Both the position numbers and the translations under genes were made by a program. DNA of 64,000 nt from Waddlia chondrophila WSU 86-1044 (GTDB taxonomy: Bacteria > Chlamydiota > Chlamydiia > Chlamydiales > Waddliaceae): positions 943,340-1,007,339 of the forward strand of contig NC_014225.1 of the NCBI RefSeq assembly GCF_000092785.1, given 5' to 3'. The notes beneath the pieces were generated by a model, which had not been told where the DNA came from, did not search any database, and saw nothing but the letters and a program-made list of their open reading frames with translations. How positions within the stretch are numbered: the first letter of the stretch is position 1; the number at the start of each line of letters is the position of its first letter. Positions 43,367 through 52,437 of this stretch are shown here, one piece after another.

Positions 43367-44388
43367 GAGCGCTTATCGTAAAAACTTCATCCTTAGGCGA
43401 TATCATTCATGCGTTTCCTGTTGCGGCGTATTTGCAAGATAGATGTCCCGGAATATTGATCGATTGGGTTGTCGAACAGCCTTTTTCCGAATTGGTCCGC
43501 TCCCATCCTTATGTTCACTCTGTTTATACAGTCCATACCAAGAAGTGGCGCAAAGGACGTGGCTGGAAAGAGATTGCGGCAATTAGAAAACAGTTGAAAT
43601 CGCAGAGTTGGGATGTCGTTTTCGATCTACAGGGAAATTCAAAATCGGCCATTCTCACTCATTGGGCAAATAGTTCGGATAAAGTGGGGTATGGTGATCG
43701 TTTAGTTTTTGAAAAGCCGAATCTCTGGGTGACAACGCATCAATACGACCCTCCTCCAGAGGCCAATGTAAGGGAAGAGAACCTGTTTCTCGTTCGTTCG
43801 TATTTGCAAGATAAGGCTCCGTTTCAAAGCAAAGCGGTCTATTTAAACATCTCGACAGAAGAAGAAGAGTTAGTCGACCAAATCGATCGACGTTTGCCGA
43901 ATCAACGCAAGGTCATGGTATGTCCAGGTTCTGCTTGGCTGAGTAAGCAAGTTGAGCAAAAGGCGCTTGTCTGCTTTCTTAAACAGATCCCTAAGACTCA
44001 CTTTTTACTCATTTGGGGAAGCGATTCGGAAAGAGAGGCAGTTGATTTTCTCCATCGTGAAATTCCCAATAGCTCTGTGATGGATCGCTTTTCCATACCC
44101 GTATTGCAAAATCTCATGGGCCGTGTTGATGAGGTGATCGCTATGGATTCGCTGCCATTGCACCTAGCTGCCACAATTGATGTTCCTACCTATAGTGTAT
44201 TTGGAGCATCAAGCGCTCAAAAATATAAGCCTTTCGGAAAGAAGCATAGAGCCTTTCAGGGAGTCTGTCCTTATGGAAGGACGTTTTCCAGAAGATGTCC
44301 TATTTTAAGAACTTGTGAAACAGGGGCTTGCATTCGTTCGTTAACTGGCGATGAACTTTTTGAGCATTATTCGAGCTCTAAAATCTGA
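43363..44388 (+). CDS. Lipopolysaccharide heptosyltransferase (WaaC-like)
   Basis: A 341-residue GT9 glycosyltransferase. The N-terminus ALIVKTSSLGDIIHAFPVAAYL is the WaaC signature with the SSLGD motif, followed by IDWVVEQPFSELV, DVVFDLQGNSKSA and, in the nucleotide-binding half, VCPGSAWLSKQ and AMDSLPLHLAATIDVPTYSVFGASSAQKY. It adds heptose to the LPS inner core. This is noteworthy because Chlamydiaceae make heptose-free LPS; an environmental chlamydia could differ. It overlaps rluA by 4 bases and converges on topB with 22 bases of overlap. Confidence 0.88.
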   Translation: MRALIVKTSSLGDIIHAFPVAAYLQDRCPGILIDWVVEQPFSELVRSHPYVHSVYTVHTKKWRKGRGWKEIAAIRKQLKSQSWDVVFDLQGNSKSAILTHWANSSDKVGYGDRLVFEKPNLWVTTHQYDPPPEANVREENLFLVRSYLQDKAPFQSKAVYLNISTEEEELVDQIDRRLPNQRKVMVCPGSAWLSKQVEQKALVCFLKQIPKTHFLLIWGSDSEREAVDFLHREIPNSSVMDRFSIPVLQNLMGRVDEVIAMDSLPLHLAATIDVPTYSVFGASSAQKYKPFGKKHRAFQGVCPYGRTFSRRCPILRTCETGACIRSLTGDELFEHYSSSKI

Positions 44389-46361
44389 ACATGTCCCTTT
44401 CGGGTCAGAGTATAGATAGATCTTCCAATCGGAGAAAGAAGAATCCCTTTTTGAAGCAGGCGCTGCACTTGTTCTTTGCGGAGTTGAATTCCGTTTTGCT
44501 CTTTCCAAAGCACATAATCGCATCCTTTATTCCAGGCGGAACACCCAAATCCTTTTTTTCCCTCTATCATGGGTTCGTTACATTTTGGACAAGGACCGAG
44601 TTGCTCTTCACAAATTTGATTGACATCGCTTGTTTTGATGATCTCTTTTGTAAATTGTTCGATGTTTTTCATAAATTCTTCTGAAGAGTAGTTTCCGGTT
44701 TCGATCGCTTTGAGCTTTGACTCCCATTCTCCAGTCAGTTGTGCAGATTTTAAAGCGGGACTTTGAATTAATGAGATGAGAAACTTCCCGCTGCTTGTTG
44801 ATTTCAGATTTTTTTTCTCTCTTTTCACATAGCCTCTGGCAATCAACGTTTCGATAATGGCAGCTCTTGTTGCCGGGGTGCCAATTCCTTTATCTTTGAG
44901 AAGTTCTCTTTGTTTTGGGTCGTCTACTTGTTTTCCGGCTGCTGCCATAGCGCCTAGCAAGGAGTTTTCCGTATAGCTTTTGGGCGGCTGAGTTTTTCCT
45001 TCTTTTAAATAAGGGGATTGGGGCCCGCTTTCTCCTTTGACAAACGCGGGAAGAAGATCTTTTTTCTCTTCATTTTTTGAATAGAGCTTTGTCCATCCCG
45101 GATCTTTGATCACCGTTCCTTTAGCTGTGAATTTCAACGTTTGCACAACAGCTTCGGCAACGACTGTTTCTTTTAAACAAGGGGGATAAAAAGCGGCAAG
45201 AAGACGCGTATGAATTGTATCGAATACTTGCGCTTGGATAGTAGGGATCTGTTTGGGGTTTTGTCCTGTGGGAATGATTGCGTGGTGATCGGTGACTTTT
45301 TTATCGTCGATAATTCTCTTTGTGAAGTTAAGCTGATTCAGATCCAGAGCTTCTGTTTCTTCGGGTTTGAGTGGTTGAAGACTTCTCAAAGCATTGACAA
45401 CATCTTTCTTCATCTCTTTATTGAGGTATTGCGAATCTGTTCTAGGGTAGGTGATCAGTTTGCTTTCATACAGAGACTGAGCGGCTTTTAAAGTGTCGGC
45501 AGCAGATATTCCAAAACGTTTGTTCATTTCCCGTTGCAGCTCTGTTAAGTCAAACAATTGAGGAGGCATCTGTTTTTCGTTTTTCTTTTTGATCCCTTCA
45601 ATTCTTAACAGAGCGTCTTTGATCGTATCCAGGAGAGCTTCGCCCTCCTCTTTTTTCGAAAAACGCTGTCCGTTGTATTTAAACGCTGCATCCCGATATG
45701 TTGTCATAAGCTCCCAAAAAGGCTCTGATTGAAAAAAGGCAATCTCATCGTCTCTTTCGGTAATCATCGCAAGGACAGGAGTTTGTACACGGCCTAAGCT
45801 CCACAAGGTTCCTTTGCCGTAGCGTATGGTCAAGTTCCTTGTGCCATTCAATCCAACGATCCAATCTGCTTCGCTGCGGCAACGGGCAGCCTGGAAAAGG
45901 TGTTGATATTCAGAGCCGGCCTTCATTTTTTCAAATGCTGTTTTAATGGCTTCAGGAGTTAAGGAATTCAGCCACAAGCGTTGAAACGGCTTTTCTTCCA
46001 GGTTGCACCATTGCATGATGTAGCGGAAAATCAGCTCGCCTTCCCTTCCGGCATCAGTTGCACAGATGATTCGGTTTGCTTGGACGAGCAATTTTTTTAG
46101 AATTCCCAGCTGCTTTTTTGCTCCTTCGTCGCCGATTTCAGTTAACTCAAACGGCTTTGGAAGAAGAGGCAGTGTTTCAAGCGACCACTGCTTCCATTGA
46201 GGATGATACTCTTCAGGTTTTTTCAATCCTACAAGATGCCCAAAAGCCCAAGTGATCTTATATCCGTTGCCTTCGATATATCCCTCTTTGCGCGAGGCGG
46301 CCCCTAAATGTTCGGCAAGATCGCGGGCAACAGAAGGTTTTTCGGCAACAACAACGTTCAT
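44367..46361 (-). CDS. topB: DNA topoisomerase III (TopB-like)
   Basis: A 664-residue type IA topoisomerase. The TOPRIM domain begins VVAEKPSVARDLAEHLG and continues to ICATDAGREGELIFRYI with the catalytic acids. GRVQTPVLAMI and LITYPRTDSQYL, with the active-site Tyr, follow. A C-terminal four-cysteine zinc motif (CPKCNEPMIEGKKGFGCSAWNKGC) ends the protein. The TOPRIM spacing fits topoisomerase III rather than TopA. Such enzymes decatenate replication intermediates and are often spread by mobile elements. It follows potD by 11 bases on the same strand, so it may ride on the pot transcript. Confidence 0.92.
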   Translation of the reverse strand: MNVVVAEKPSVARDLAEHLGAASRKEGYIEGNGYKITWAFGHLVGLKKPEEYHPQWKQWSLETLPLLPKPFELTEIGDEGAKKQLGILKKLLVQANRIICATDAGREGELIFRYIMQWCNLEEKPFQRLWLNSLTPEAIKTAFEKMKAGSEYQHLFQAARCRSEADWIVGLNGTRNLTIRYGKGTLWSLGRVQTPVLAMITERDDEIAFFQSEPFWELMTTYRDAAFKYNGQRFSKKEEGEALLDTIKDALLRIEGIKKKNEKQMPPQLFDLTELQREMNKRFGISAADTLKAAQSLYESKLITYPRTDSQYLNKEMKKDVVNALRSLQPLKPEETEALDLNQLNFTKRIIDDKKVTDHHAIIPTGQNPKQIPTIQAQVFDTIHTRLLAAFYPPCLKETVVAEAVVQTLKFTAKGTVIKDPGWTKLYSKNEEKKDLLPAFVKGESGPQSPYLKEGKTQPPKSYTENSLLGAMAAAGKQVDDPKQRELLKDKGIGTPATRAAIIETLIARGYVKREKKNLKSTSSGKFLISLIQSPALKSAQLTGEWESKLKAIETGNYSSEEFMKNIEQFTKEIIKTSDVNQICEEQLGPCPKCNEPMIEGKKGFGCSAWNKGCDYVLWKEQNGIQLRKEQVQRLLQKGILLSPIGRSIYTLTRKGHVQILELE

Positions 46362-46372
46362 GTTTTAAAAAT

Positions 46373-47392
46373 TTAACTTCCTTTCACCCTTTCCCATGCG
46401 TCATAGTACAAACGCACATCCGATCCAAGGTCCCGAATTTTTTCCATTGCTTTCAGCTGATCTTCCGAGGGAAATAAAATCGGGTTTTCCCTTAAATGTT
46501 TCGGAAGTAATTGATAGCTGCTTGGAATCGGTGTTAATGCATGCGTACGTTGGATATTTAATGCCGCAGCTTTTGGAGCAATCATGTAATTGATGAAGGC
46601 ATGGGCGAGTTCCGGCTCAGGGGAGTGCTCAGAAATTGTGATATAGTCAATCGATAAGATCGCCCCTTCCTCAGGAAAGCTAAACTTCACCAGGTCAGCT
46701 TCCACCTGGACTTGGAGGATATCGCTGGAATAGGATTGGCAGATAAGGAATTCGCTGTTGATGAGGCCGTTTTTGTACTGCTCGCTTTCAAATTTTGCTA
46801 AATTTTGCTTCCATTTGATGACAAGATCTGCAGCAGATTCAATAGCGTTTTTGTCTGTTGAGTTGACACTGTGGCCCAATGTTCTCAATGCTGCGCCTAA
46901 GGCTTCGCGGGTGTCGTTAAGCATTGTCATTCGGCCGATATATTCCTTCGAACCGAAAATGTTGTAAGAAGAAGGGGGAGGAGCGACCTGGTCGGACCGG
47001 TATCCGAGGCCGGAGTACGAAAGCATAAAAGGGATGCCGTAGGGGTCGCTTTCTGAATTGAAATAGTGCGGATCCAGATAAAGGTGATTGGGGATCAAAT
47101 CGAAGTTAAGCGGCTTGACCATTCCTTGTTTGGACATGATCTCTAAGTAGTAATTGCTGGGGAATAGAATGTCGTATGAAGAATTTCCCAGCTTAACTTT
47201 TGCATACATCGATTCATTTGAGTCGTACAGATCGATGACTACATGGCAGTTAAACTCTTTTTCAAATTCATGAACAAGGCGTGTATCCAGCATTTCGCTC
47301 CATGTAAAAATATGAAGAGTGCGCTGACGGTTATCTTCACATGACGATAGAATCACGAGGAGGAAAAAAAAACATGTCTTCCTTAGGTTCAT
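46373..47392 (-). CDS. potD: Spermidine/putrescine-binding lipoprotein PotD
   Basis: A 339-residue periplasmic binding protein of the PotD family. A lipoprotein signal with lipobox LSSC ends at about Cys18. The mature part opens with RTLHIFTWSEMLDTRLVHEFEKEF, the normal PotD start, and includes YDILFPSNYYLEIM, GIPFMLSYSGLGYRSD and AHAFINYMIAPKAAALN. It captures polyamines for the PotABC importer. The start overlaps the potC stop (ATGA). Last of potABCD. Confidence 0.94.
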   Translation of the reverse strand: MNLRKTCFFFLLVILSSCEDNRQRTLHIFTWSEMLDTRLVHEFEKEFNCHVVIDLYDSNESMYAKVKLGNSSYDILFPSNYYLEIMSKQGMVKPLNFDLIPNHLYLDPHYFNSESDPYGIPFMLSYSGLGYRSDQVAPPPSSYNIFGSKEYIGRMTMLNDTREALGAALRTLGHSVNSTDKNAIESAADLVIKWKQNLAKFESEQYKNGLINSEFLICQSYSSDILQVQVEADLVKFSFPEEGAILSIDYITISEHSPEPELAHAFINYMIAPKAAALNIQRTHALTPIPSSYQLLPKHLRENPILFPSEDQLKAMEKIRDLGSDVRLYYDAWERVKGS

Positions 47393-48162
47393 ATTTGCTC
47401 TTCTCCGGCGAAAGTGTGGTAAACAAAAACAAGCAGAAAGGTTCCCAGAAGAATAAGTGTGCTCAGCGCATTGATAATCGGTGTCGAGCCGTATTTGATC
47501 ATGCTGTAAATGTAAAGAGGAAGCGTAGTAGATCCTTCGCCGGCGACAAAAAATGTGATCACGAAATCGTCGATGGAAAGCGTAAATGAGAGGAGGACTG
47601 CTGCAACTAGTCCTGGAGTAATGAGTGGAAAAATCACTTTTTTAAATGTCTCGAAAGCTCCTGCTCCGAGGTCATGCGCAGCCTCTACCAATGAATAGTC
47701 AAAATTTTGCAGCTTTGAGAGCATCAGCATGGTCACATAGCTAATGCAAAAGGTCGTGTGTGCAATGTAGATCGTAAAAAGCCCAAGTTTGACGTTCCAA
47801 GCGACAAACAGCATTAATAAGCTGATCCCCATTAATATATCGGGAAGAAGCAAAGGGGCATAGATGAGGCCGTAGTGAACTTTTTGCAGGGGAGTTCGAT
47901 AGCGGTAAATCGTAAATGCGGCAAGACTTCCGAGCACAAGAGAGGTAGCAGCTGAAGAAACGGCAATGATCATTGAATTGACCAACGCTTTCCAAAGATC
48001 TGGTTCTGAAAACAGGGTATAATACCATTTCAGAGAAAATCCGGCCCATACGGTTCCATATTTGGATGCATTGAAGGAATTGATCATTAAAAGAAGGATC
48101 GGCACGTATAAAAAAATAAAAATCGCAATGGTAACTCCAAAGCAAAGACGACTTCTAATCAT
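47389..48162 (-). CDS. potC: Polyamine ABC permease PotC
   Basis: A 257-residue ABC permease with six membrane spans. The coupling (EAA) motif is EAAHDLGAGAFETFKKVIFPLITPGL, around residues 155-180. NSFNASKYGTVWAGFSLKWY near the N-terminus is typical of PotC. It forms the membrane channel with PotB. It is joined to potB and potD by 4-base overlaps. Confidence 0.94.
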   Translation of the reverse strand: MIRSRLCFGVTIAIFIFLYVPILLLMINSFNASKYGTVWAGFSLKWYYTLFSEPDLWKALVNSMIIAVSSAATSLVLGSLAAFTIYRYRTPLQKVHYGLIYAPLLLPDILMGISLLMLFVAWNVKLGLFTIYIAHTTFCISYVTMLMLSKLQNFDYSLVEAAHDLGAGAFETFKKVIFPLITPGLVAAVLLSFTLSIDDFVITFFVAGEGSTTLPLYIYSMIKYGSTPIINALSTLILLGTFLLVFVYHTFAGEEQI

Positions 48163-49022
48163 TCCCTGCTCCTGTTAATCGTTTCCAACGAACGCGTTTT
48201 TCTTGAGTAGATCAGTAAAATTCCTAAAGGAATGAGGATAATCAGATTTAAAACCATAGCAATCGCACTCGCTTCAGGAATACTTCTTTCAGCAAAAGTT
48301 TTTTGTGCAATTTTATTTCCAATCATGTCGCTGTTAACACCTCCGACAAGGTCGGGGATGATATAGGTTCCAACTGCGGGAATAAAGACCATCAAAGCCG
48401 CAGTAAGAATGCCTTTTTTGATTCCGGGAATAAAAACTTTTCCGATCGCCTTAAAGCGTGCGGCGCCCAAATCCATTGCGGCTTCGATTAACTGAAAGTC
48501 AAATTTCACTGCGGAAGTGTAGATCGGCAGAATCGCGAAAGGGATGAAAGTGTATACCATGACGATGATGACAGAAAAATTTGTGTACAAAAGAGGAGTT
48601 GTGGGAGAGATCACTCCGATTGTTGCCAGTATCTGATGAAAATAACCTTCTGGATGCAGGATTGTCTTCCATGCATAAATCCGGATAAGAAAGCTGCTCC
48701 AAAAGGGAATGACAGTGAGTATCAACATCAAATGGCGCCATTTCGGCTGCGATGTCGCTATTTGATATCCCATGGGAATTGCTAGAAGCAGGCAGATCAA
48801 AGTGCTTGAAATGCTGATCCATAAGGAGCGCCAGAGAAGTTTGTAGAAGTAGAGGTTGCCAAGGTGGCTTAGAGTGGCCAGCGTCCACCCCTTCTGGATG
48901 GCGCCGTAGATATCTGCCGGTTTGAATGCAAAGACGCAGATGATGATTGTAGGTAAGAGAAAAAAAACTGATAGCCAGGCAAATGAGGGAAGGGTGGAAA
49001 AGGTCTCTTTGAGCTTATCCAT
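48159..49022 (-). CDS. potB: Polyamine ABC permease PotB
   Basis: A 287-residue permease with six spans, starting at the ATG at 49022 that overlaps the last codons of potA. The EAA coupling motif is EAAMDLGAARFKAIGKVFIPGIKKG. WRSLWISISSTLICLLLAIPMGY and PFWSSFLIRIYAWKTIL are characteristic of PotB. The frame extends further to 49079 but that part overlaps potA and has no supporting ribosome site. Confidence 0.94.
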   Translation of the reverse strand: MDKLKETFSTLPSFAWLSVFFLLPTIIICVFAFKPADIYGAIQKGWTLATLSHLGNLYFYKLLWRSLWISISSTLICLLLAIPMGYQIATSQPKWRHLMLILTVIPFWSSFLIRIYAWKTILHPEGYFHQILATIGVISPTTPLLYTNFSVIIVMVYTFIPFAILPIYTSAVKFDFQLIEAAMDLGAARFKAIGKVFIPGIKKGILTAALMVFIPAVGTYIIPDLVGGVNSDMIGNKIAQKTFAERSIPEASAIAMVLNLIILIPLGILLIYSRKTRSLETINRSRE

Positions 49023-50121
49023 ATTTTTCCCTGGCAAAGATAAAACCGTCATTCGCATGCCATGAGATCCAAACGTCATCTTCCCAGTTGAGCTGCACTT
49101 GGTCTAACAGGAATCTATCATGCTGTTTAGTCACAGAGATTTTGCGGTTGCCGATTAAAACACCAAAATGGGTGTGGTCTCCCTTGTAGACTTTGTCGCC
49201 AATCTTTCCTTTCATGCAATTGTATAAAGGGGTTGCCGGAGGTTTTTCTTTAGAGACTTGGATTTTTTCCGGTCTGACGCTTAAATGAACAAGGTCTCCC
49301 ATATTCAAAGGAAGGTCGTGGTAGCACTTCACGGGAGGAAAGTCGTCGAAATGAAGCAAACTATACTCTTTACTTTCCACCTTTTCGACAATGCCGTCGA
49401 AAAAATTGGTATCGCCGATAAAGCGGGCGACAAAGCGGCTTTTAGGAGTTTCGTAGATTTCAGAAGGGGTTCCGATTTGCTCCAGTTTGCCATTATTGAG
49501 AATAGCGATTCTGTCTGATACAGCCATTGCCTCCTCTTGATCATGGGTTACAAAAATAAAGGTGATTCCCACTTCGTCATGGATAAGATCGAGATCGATC
49601 AGCATTTTTTGCCTGAGTTTTAAATCAAGCGCAGCAAGAGGCTCATCAAGTAAAAGAACTTTTGGTTTGTTGATCAATGCCCTGGCGATGGCAACCCGCT
49701 GCTTTTGTCCGCCGCTGATTTGATGGGGAAACTTATTGACGTGAGAAGTCATCTGGATTAAATCCAGCATCTGATCCACTTCTTTGTCGATCTGTTTTTC
49801 AGGAATTTTTTTAATTCTTAAGCCAAACGCAATATTCTCTTTGATCGTCAGGTGGGGAAAGAGGGCGTAGTTTTGGAACACCGTGTTAACCGGCCTTTTA
49901 TTTGTTGGCAGATTGGTGATCTCTTGGCTGTTTAAGAGGATAGAGCCTTGATCAGGTTTTTCAAATCCTGCTAAGAGTCTTAGGAGCGTTGTTTTGCCGC
50001 ATCCGCTAGGACCCAGTATGGAAAAAAATTCCCCGTTTTCGATGGAAAAGGAAACGTTGGAAAGAGCTTCCATTTGATTGAAATGCTTAGATATGTGATT
50101 AAAAACGACCTCGTTTTTCAT
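49015..50121 (-). CDS. potA: Polyamine ABC transporter ATPase PotA
   Basis: A 368-residue importer ATPase. Walker A is GPSGCGKTTLLRLLAG (about residues 38-53), the signature is ISGGQKQRVAIARAL, Walker B is VLLLDEPLAALD, and the switch is FVTHDQEEAM. The C-terminal 130 residues form the TOBE regulatory domain (RPEKIQVS). It powers spermidine/putrescine uptake. First gene of a complete potABCD operon, a set I would not expect in Chlamydiaceae. Confidence 0.95.
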   Translation of the reverse strand: MKNEVVFNHISKHFNQMEALSNVSFSIENGEFFSILGPSGCGKTTLLRLLAGFEKPDQGSILLNSQEITNLPTNKRPVNTVFQNYALFPHLTIKENIAFGLRIKKIPEKQIDKEVDQMLDLIQMTSHVNKFPHQISGGQKQRVAIARALINKPKVLLLDEPLAALDLKLRQKMLIDLDLIHDEVGITFIFVTHDQEEAMAVSDRIAILNNGKLEQIGTPSEIYETPKSRFVARFIGDTNFFDGIVEKVESKEYSLLHFDDFPPVKCYHDLPLNMGDLVHLSVRPEKIQVSKEKPPATPLYNCMKGKIGDKVYKGDHTHFGVLIGNRKISVTKQHDRFLLDQVQLNWEDDVWISWHANDGFIFAREKYG

Positions 50122-50226
50122 CTGTCCGCCTGCTTTAGAGCATCTATTCTAAGGCAAATTCGTTGATCTTTTCAAGAGAATCTACAGAATATCTTTCAAA
50201 AATTTTAAGTTCATTTCTGTATGGTT

Positions 50227-50255
50227 TCGACAAAAATGAATAAATAGTGTATGAT
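50227..50255 (+). promoter_or_regulatory. Candidate promoter before rlmN
   Basis: TCGACA (50227-50232), 17-base spacer, TATGAT (50250-50255). The predicted start (50262-50263) coincides with the ATG of rlmN at 50263, which would make the message leaderless. Confidence 0.45.
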
Positions 50256-50262
50256 TTTTTGA

Positions 50263-51351
50263 ATGAATTCGGCATTTGATTTATCTAGAGAAGAGTGGCA
50301 AAAATGGGCGGAAACAAACGGTTTGCCTCGATTTGTTTCTTCTCAAATTTTGCAGTGGATTTATGAAAAGGGAGTTGTTGACCCAGCTCAATTTTCCAAT
50401 CTTTCCTTAAAAGCCAGAAAGTTTCTTGCATCGCAATTTAAGTGGGAGTTGCCGGCGATCCACTCTCATCTTGTTTCGGTTGATCAAAGTGAGAAATTTC
50501 TTTTGCGCACTTCCGATCACCAATTATTCGAAATGGTTTTGATGCCTTACGAGAGCAGGATCACCTTATGCATTAGCAGTCAGGTGGGCTGTCGAATTGG
50601 CTGCACGTTTTGTCAGACAGGAAAGCTTGGTTTGCAGAGGAATTTAACATCCGGAGAGATTCTCTCCCAAATTTTGCTTGCCAATCAGTCAATGAACGGG
50701 AAAAAAATTACCAATATCGTCTTTATGGGAATGGGCGAGCCGTTGGACAATTATGACGAGGTGCTCAAGGCGTGCAGGCTGATGGTGGATCCCAAGGCGA
50801 TTGGGCTTTCGATGCACAGAGTGACAGTATCCACATCCGGCCTTGTCCCATACATCGAAAAACTTGGGCAGGATTTGCCTGTGCGTCTTGCAATCTCTTT
50901 GCACCAGGCAGATGATGAGAAAAGAAGCCGAATGATGCCGGTCAACCGCCGTTATCCATTATCGGAGTTAAAAAAAGCATTGCAGCAGTATCCAGCTCCC
51001 AAGAGATATGGGATCACTTTTGAGTATGTGATGATCGAAGGAGAAAATGACCGTATTGAAGATGCTAAAAAGCTTGTCAAGTTTGTGTCTGGTCTCAAAG
51101 CAAAGGTGAATCTAATCCCGATTAACCATTTCCCGGGTCTTGAGATGAAAGCTTCTGCGGCTGATCGTTTAAAGAGCTTTCAGTCCTATTTAGCTGAGCG
51201 TTCGATTCCGGCTCCTGTTAGATATAGTCGAGGGCAGGATATCAGTGGAGGTTGCGGACAATTGGCAGCAAAGACGCAAGAAGAGCTGAATATGGATCCC
51301 AGAGTTTTAAGAAGGCAGAGAAAACAGTCAGCCTTTGCTGCATTAAAATGA
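50263..51351 (+). CDS. rlmN: 23S rRNA/tRNA A2503 methyltransferase RlmN
   Basis: A 362-residue radical-SAM methyltransferase that makes 2-methyladenosine at A2503 of 23S rRNA and A37 of some tRNAs. The 4Fe-4S motif is CRIGCTFCQTG (CxxxCxxC, about residues 110-120). NIVFMGMGEPLDNYDEVL, the methyl-carrying Cys in GGCGQLAAK (near residue 329) and ISLHQADDEKRSRMMPVNRRY are also typical. No Shine-Dalgarno is visible and the promoter suggests a leaderless start. The tail overlaps the convergent gene by 9 bases. Confidence 0.95.
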   Translation: MNSAFDLSREEWQKWAETNGLPRFVSSQILQWIYEKGVVDPAQFSNLSLKARKFLASQFKWELPAIHSHLVSVDQSEKFLLRTSDHQLFEMVLMPYESRITLCISSQVGCRIGCTFCQTGKLGLQRNLTSGEILSQILLANQSMNGKKITNIVFMGMGEPLDNYDEVLKACRLMVDPKAIGLSMHRVTVSTSGLVPYIEKLGQDLPVRLAISLHQADDEKRSRMMPVNRRYPLSELKKALQQYPAPKRYGITFEYVMIEGENDRIEDAKKLVKFVSGLKAKVNLIPINHFPGLEMKASAADRLKSFQSYLAERSIPAPVRYSRGQDISGGCGQLAAKTQEELNMDPRVLRRQRKQSAFAALK

Positions 51352-52437
51352 GTTAGTCAGAAGTTTAAAGTCGATATTTTCTTCCACAAGCTTAATTGCC
51401 CTTTCTATCTTTTGGAGGTCTTTGGTGCGGATTTTTGCAGTAAATGAGGTGATCATTTTCATTGCGTCAAAACTGCATACAGGCGCGTAAAGAACAGGGA
51501 TGTCAGTCTGAGACAGAGCGTTGATTGTGTTTTTTTCCGGAGGATGGCGCCCGGTTAAAATGATCCCTCCTTCAAGATTTGCACCGTTTTCCATATAGCG
51601 CTCGATATATGTAAAAATAATATCGTTTCTGGTTGCAGGTGTAATGATGAGTTCTTTGGGAATGATTTCTTGTTTAAAAGCGTCTACAGAACCTGCGACA
51701 AGGCGAAAACTGATAAAGTGGCGGTAATGATGCTCTTTACCAGAGATAAGCTGCGTGTCAAATAGGGATTCAAAATCGCGGATCGTCGGTTTGTCCAGGA
51801 ACGCGTTGTAAGGCACGCATCCGATTAGCGGAATTTGCCATCTTTCCAATGCGCGGGGAAAGTAATCTTGAATCATGGTGCGTTTTTTATCGATCACTCT
51901 ATTTAAGATCACACCACGTATATTTACACCATACTGTTGACACAAGGAGATATTCAACGCCAGTTCATCGTGGGCGGAACCGAGTCCTCCAGAAGCGATG
52001 ATCACCATGTCAAGACCGAGCTCTGAAGCGACTTTGACGTTATTCAAGTTAATAATCGAGCCAACACCGACATGTCCGGTGCCTTCCACAACTGTAAATG
52101 CATTTGCGTTCGAAATTCGTTGATAGGCCGCATGGATATCTTGTAGGAGATTTTCTTCTGAAATTTTTTTGTCGACGTAATCGCGAGTAAAGCCTGAGGG
52201 AATGATGACAGGACTCATGTCTTTCCAGGATGACGAGAGGTGAAAATGTTTTTTGAACAGGACAGCATCTTTATCGACAATTGTTTCTGGATCGATATGG
52301 ATGTGTTGTTGTCCAACAGGTTTGATAAATCCTACAGATGGAAACAATTTTTTCAGCCCTGCGATAATGCCTAGACAAAGTGTTGTTTTTCCCACGTGCT
52401 GACCGGTAGCAGCAATAAAGATCGCTCTTTTAGGCAT
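51343..52437 (-). CDS. P-loop/DRTGG-domain protein (Pta N-terminus-like)
   Basis: A 364-residue protein with an N-terminal BioD/CobQ-like P-loop ATPase (IFIAATGQHVGKTTLCLG, about residues 6-23) and a C-terminal DRTGG domain (GGIILTGRHPPEKNTINAL then VPVLYAPVCSF-like strand). This is the architecture of the N-terminal part of long phosphate acetyltransferases without the catalytic domain, and of free-standing DRTGG proteins whose role is unclear. The ATG at 52437 overlaps the NUDIX stop codon; the TTG frame to 52452 is rejected. Probably co-transcribed with the NUDIX gene. Confidence 0.85.
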   Translation of the reverse strand: MPKRAIFIAATGQHVGKTTLCLGIIAGLKKLFPSVGFIKPVGQQHIHIDPETIVDKDAVLFKKHFHLSSSWKDMSPVIIPSGFTRDYVDKKISEENLLQDIHAAYQRISNANAFTVVEGTGHVGVGSIINLNNVKVASELGLDMVIIASGGLGSAHDELALNISLCQQYGVNIRGVILNRVIDKKRTMIQDYFPRALERWQIPLIGCVPYNAFLDKPTIRDFESLFDTQLISGKEHHYRHFISFRLVAGSVDAFKQEIIPKELIITPATRNDIIFTYIERYMENGANLEGGIILTGRHPPEKNTINALSQTDIPVLYAPVCSFDAMKMITSFTAKIRTKDLQKIERAIKLVEENIDFKLLTNSF

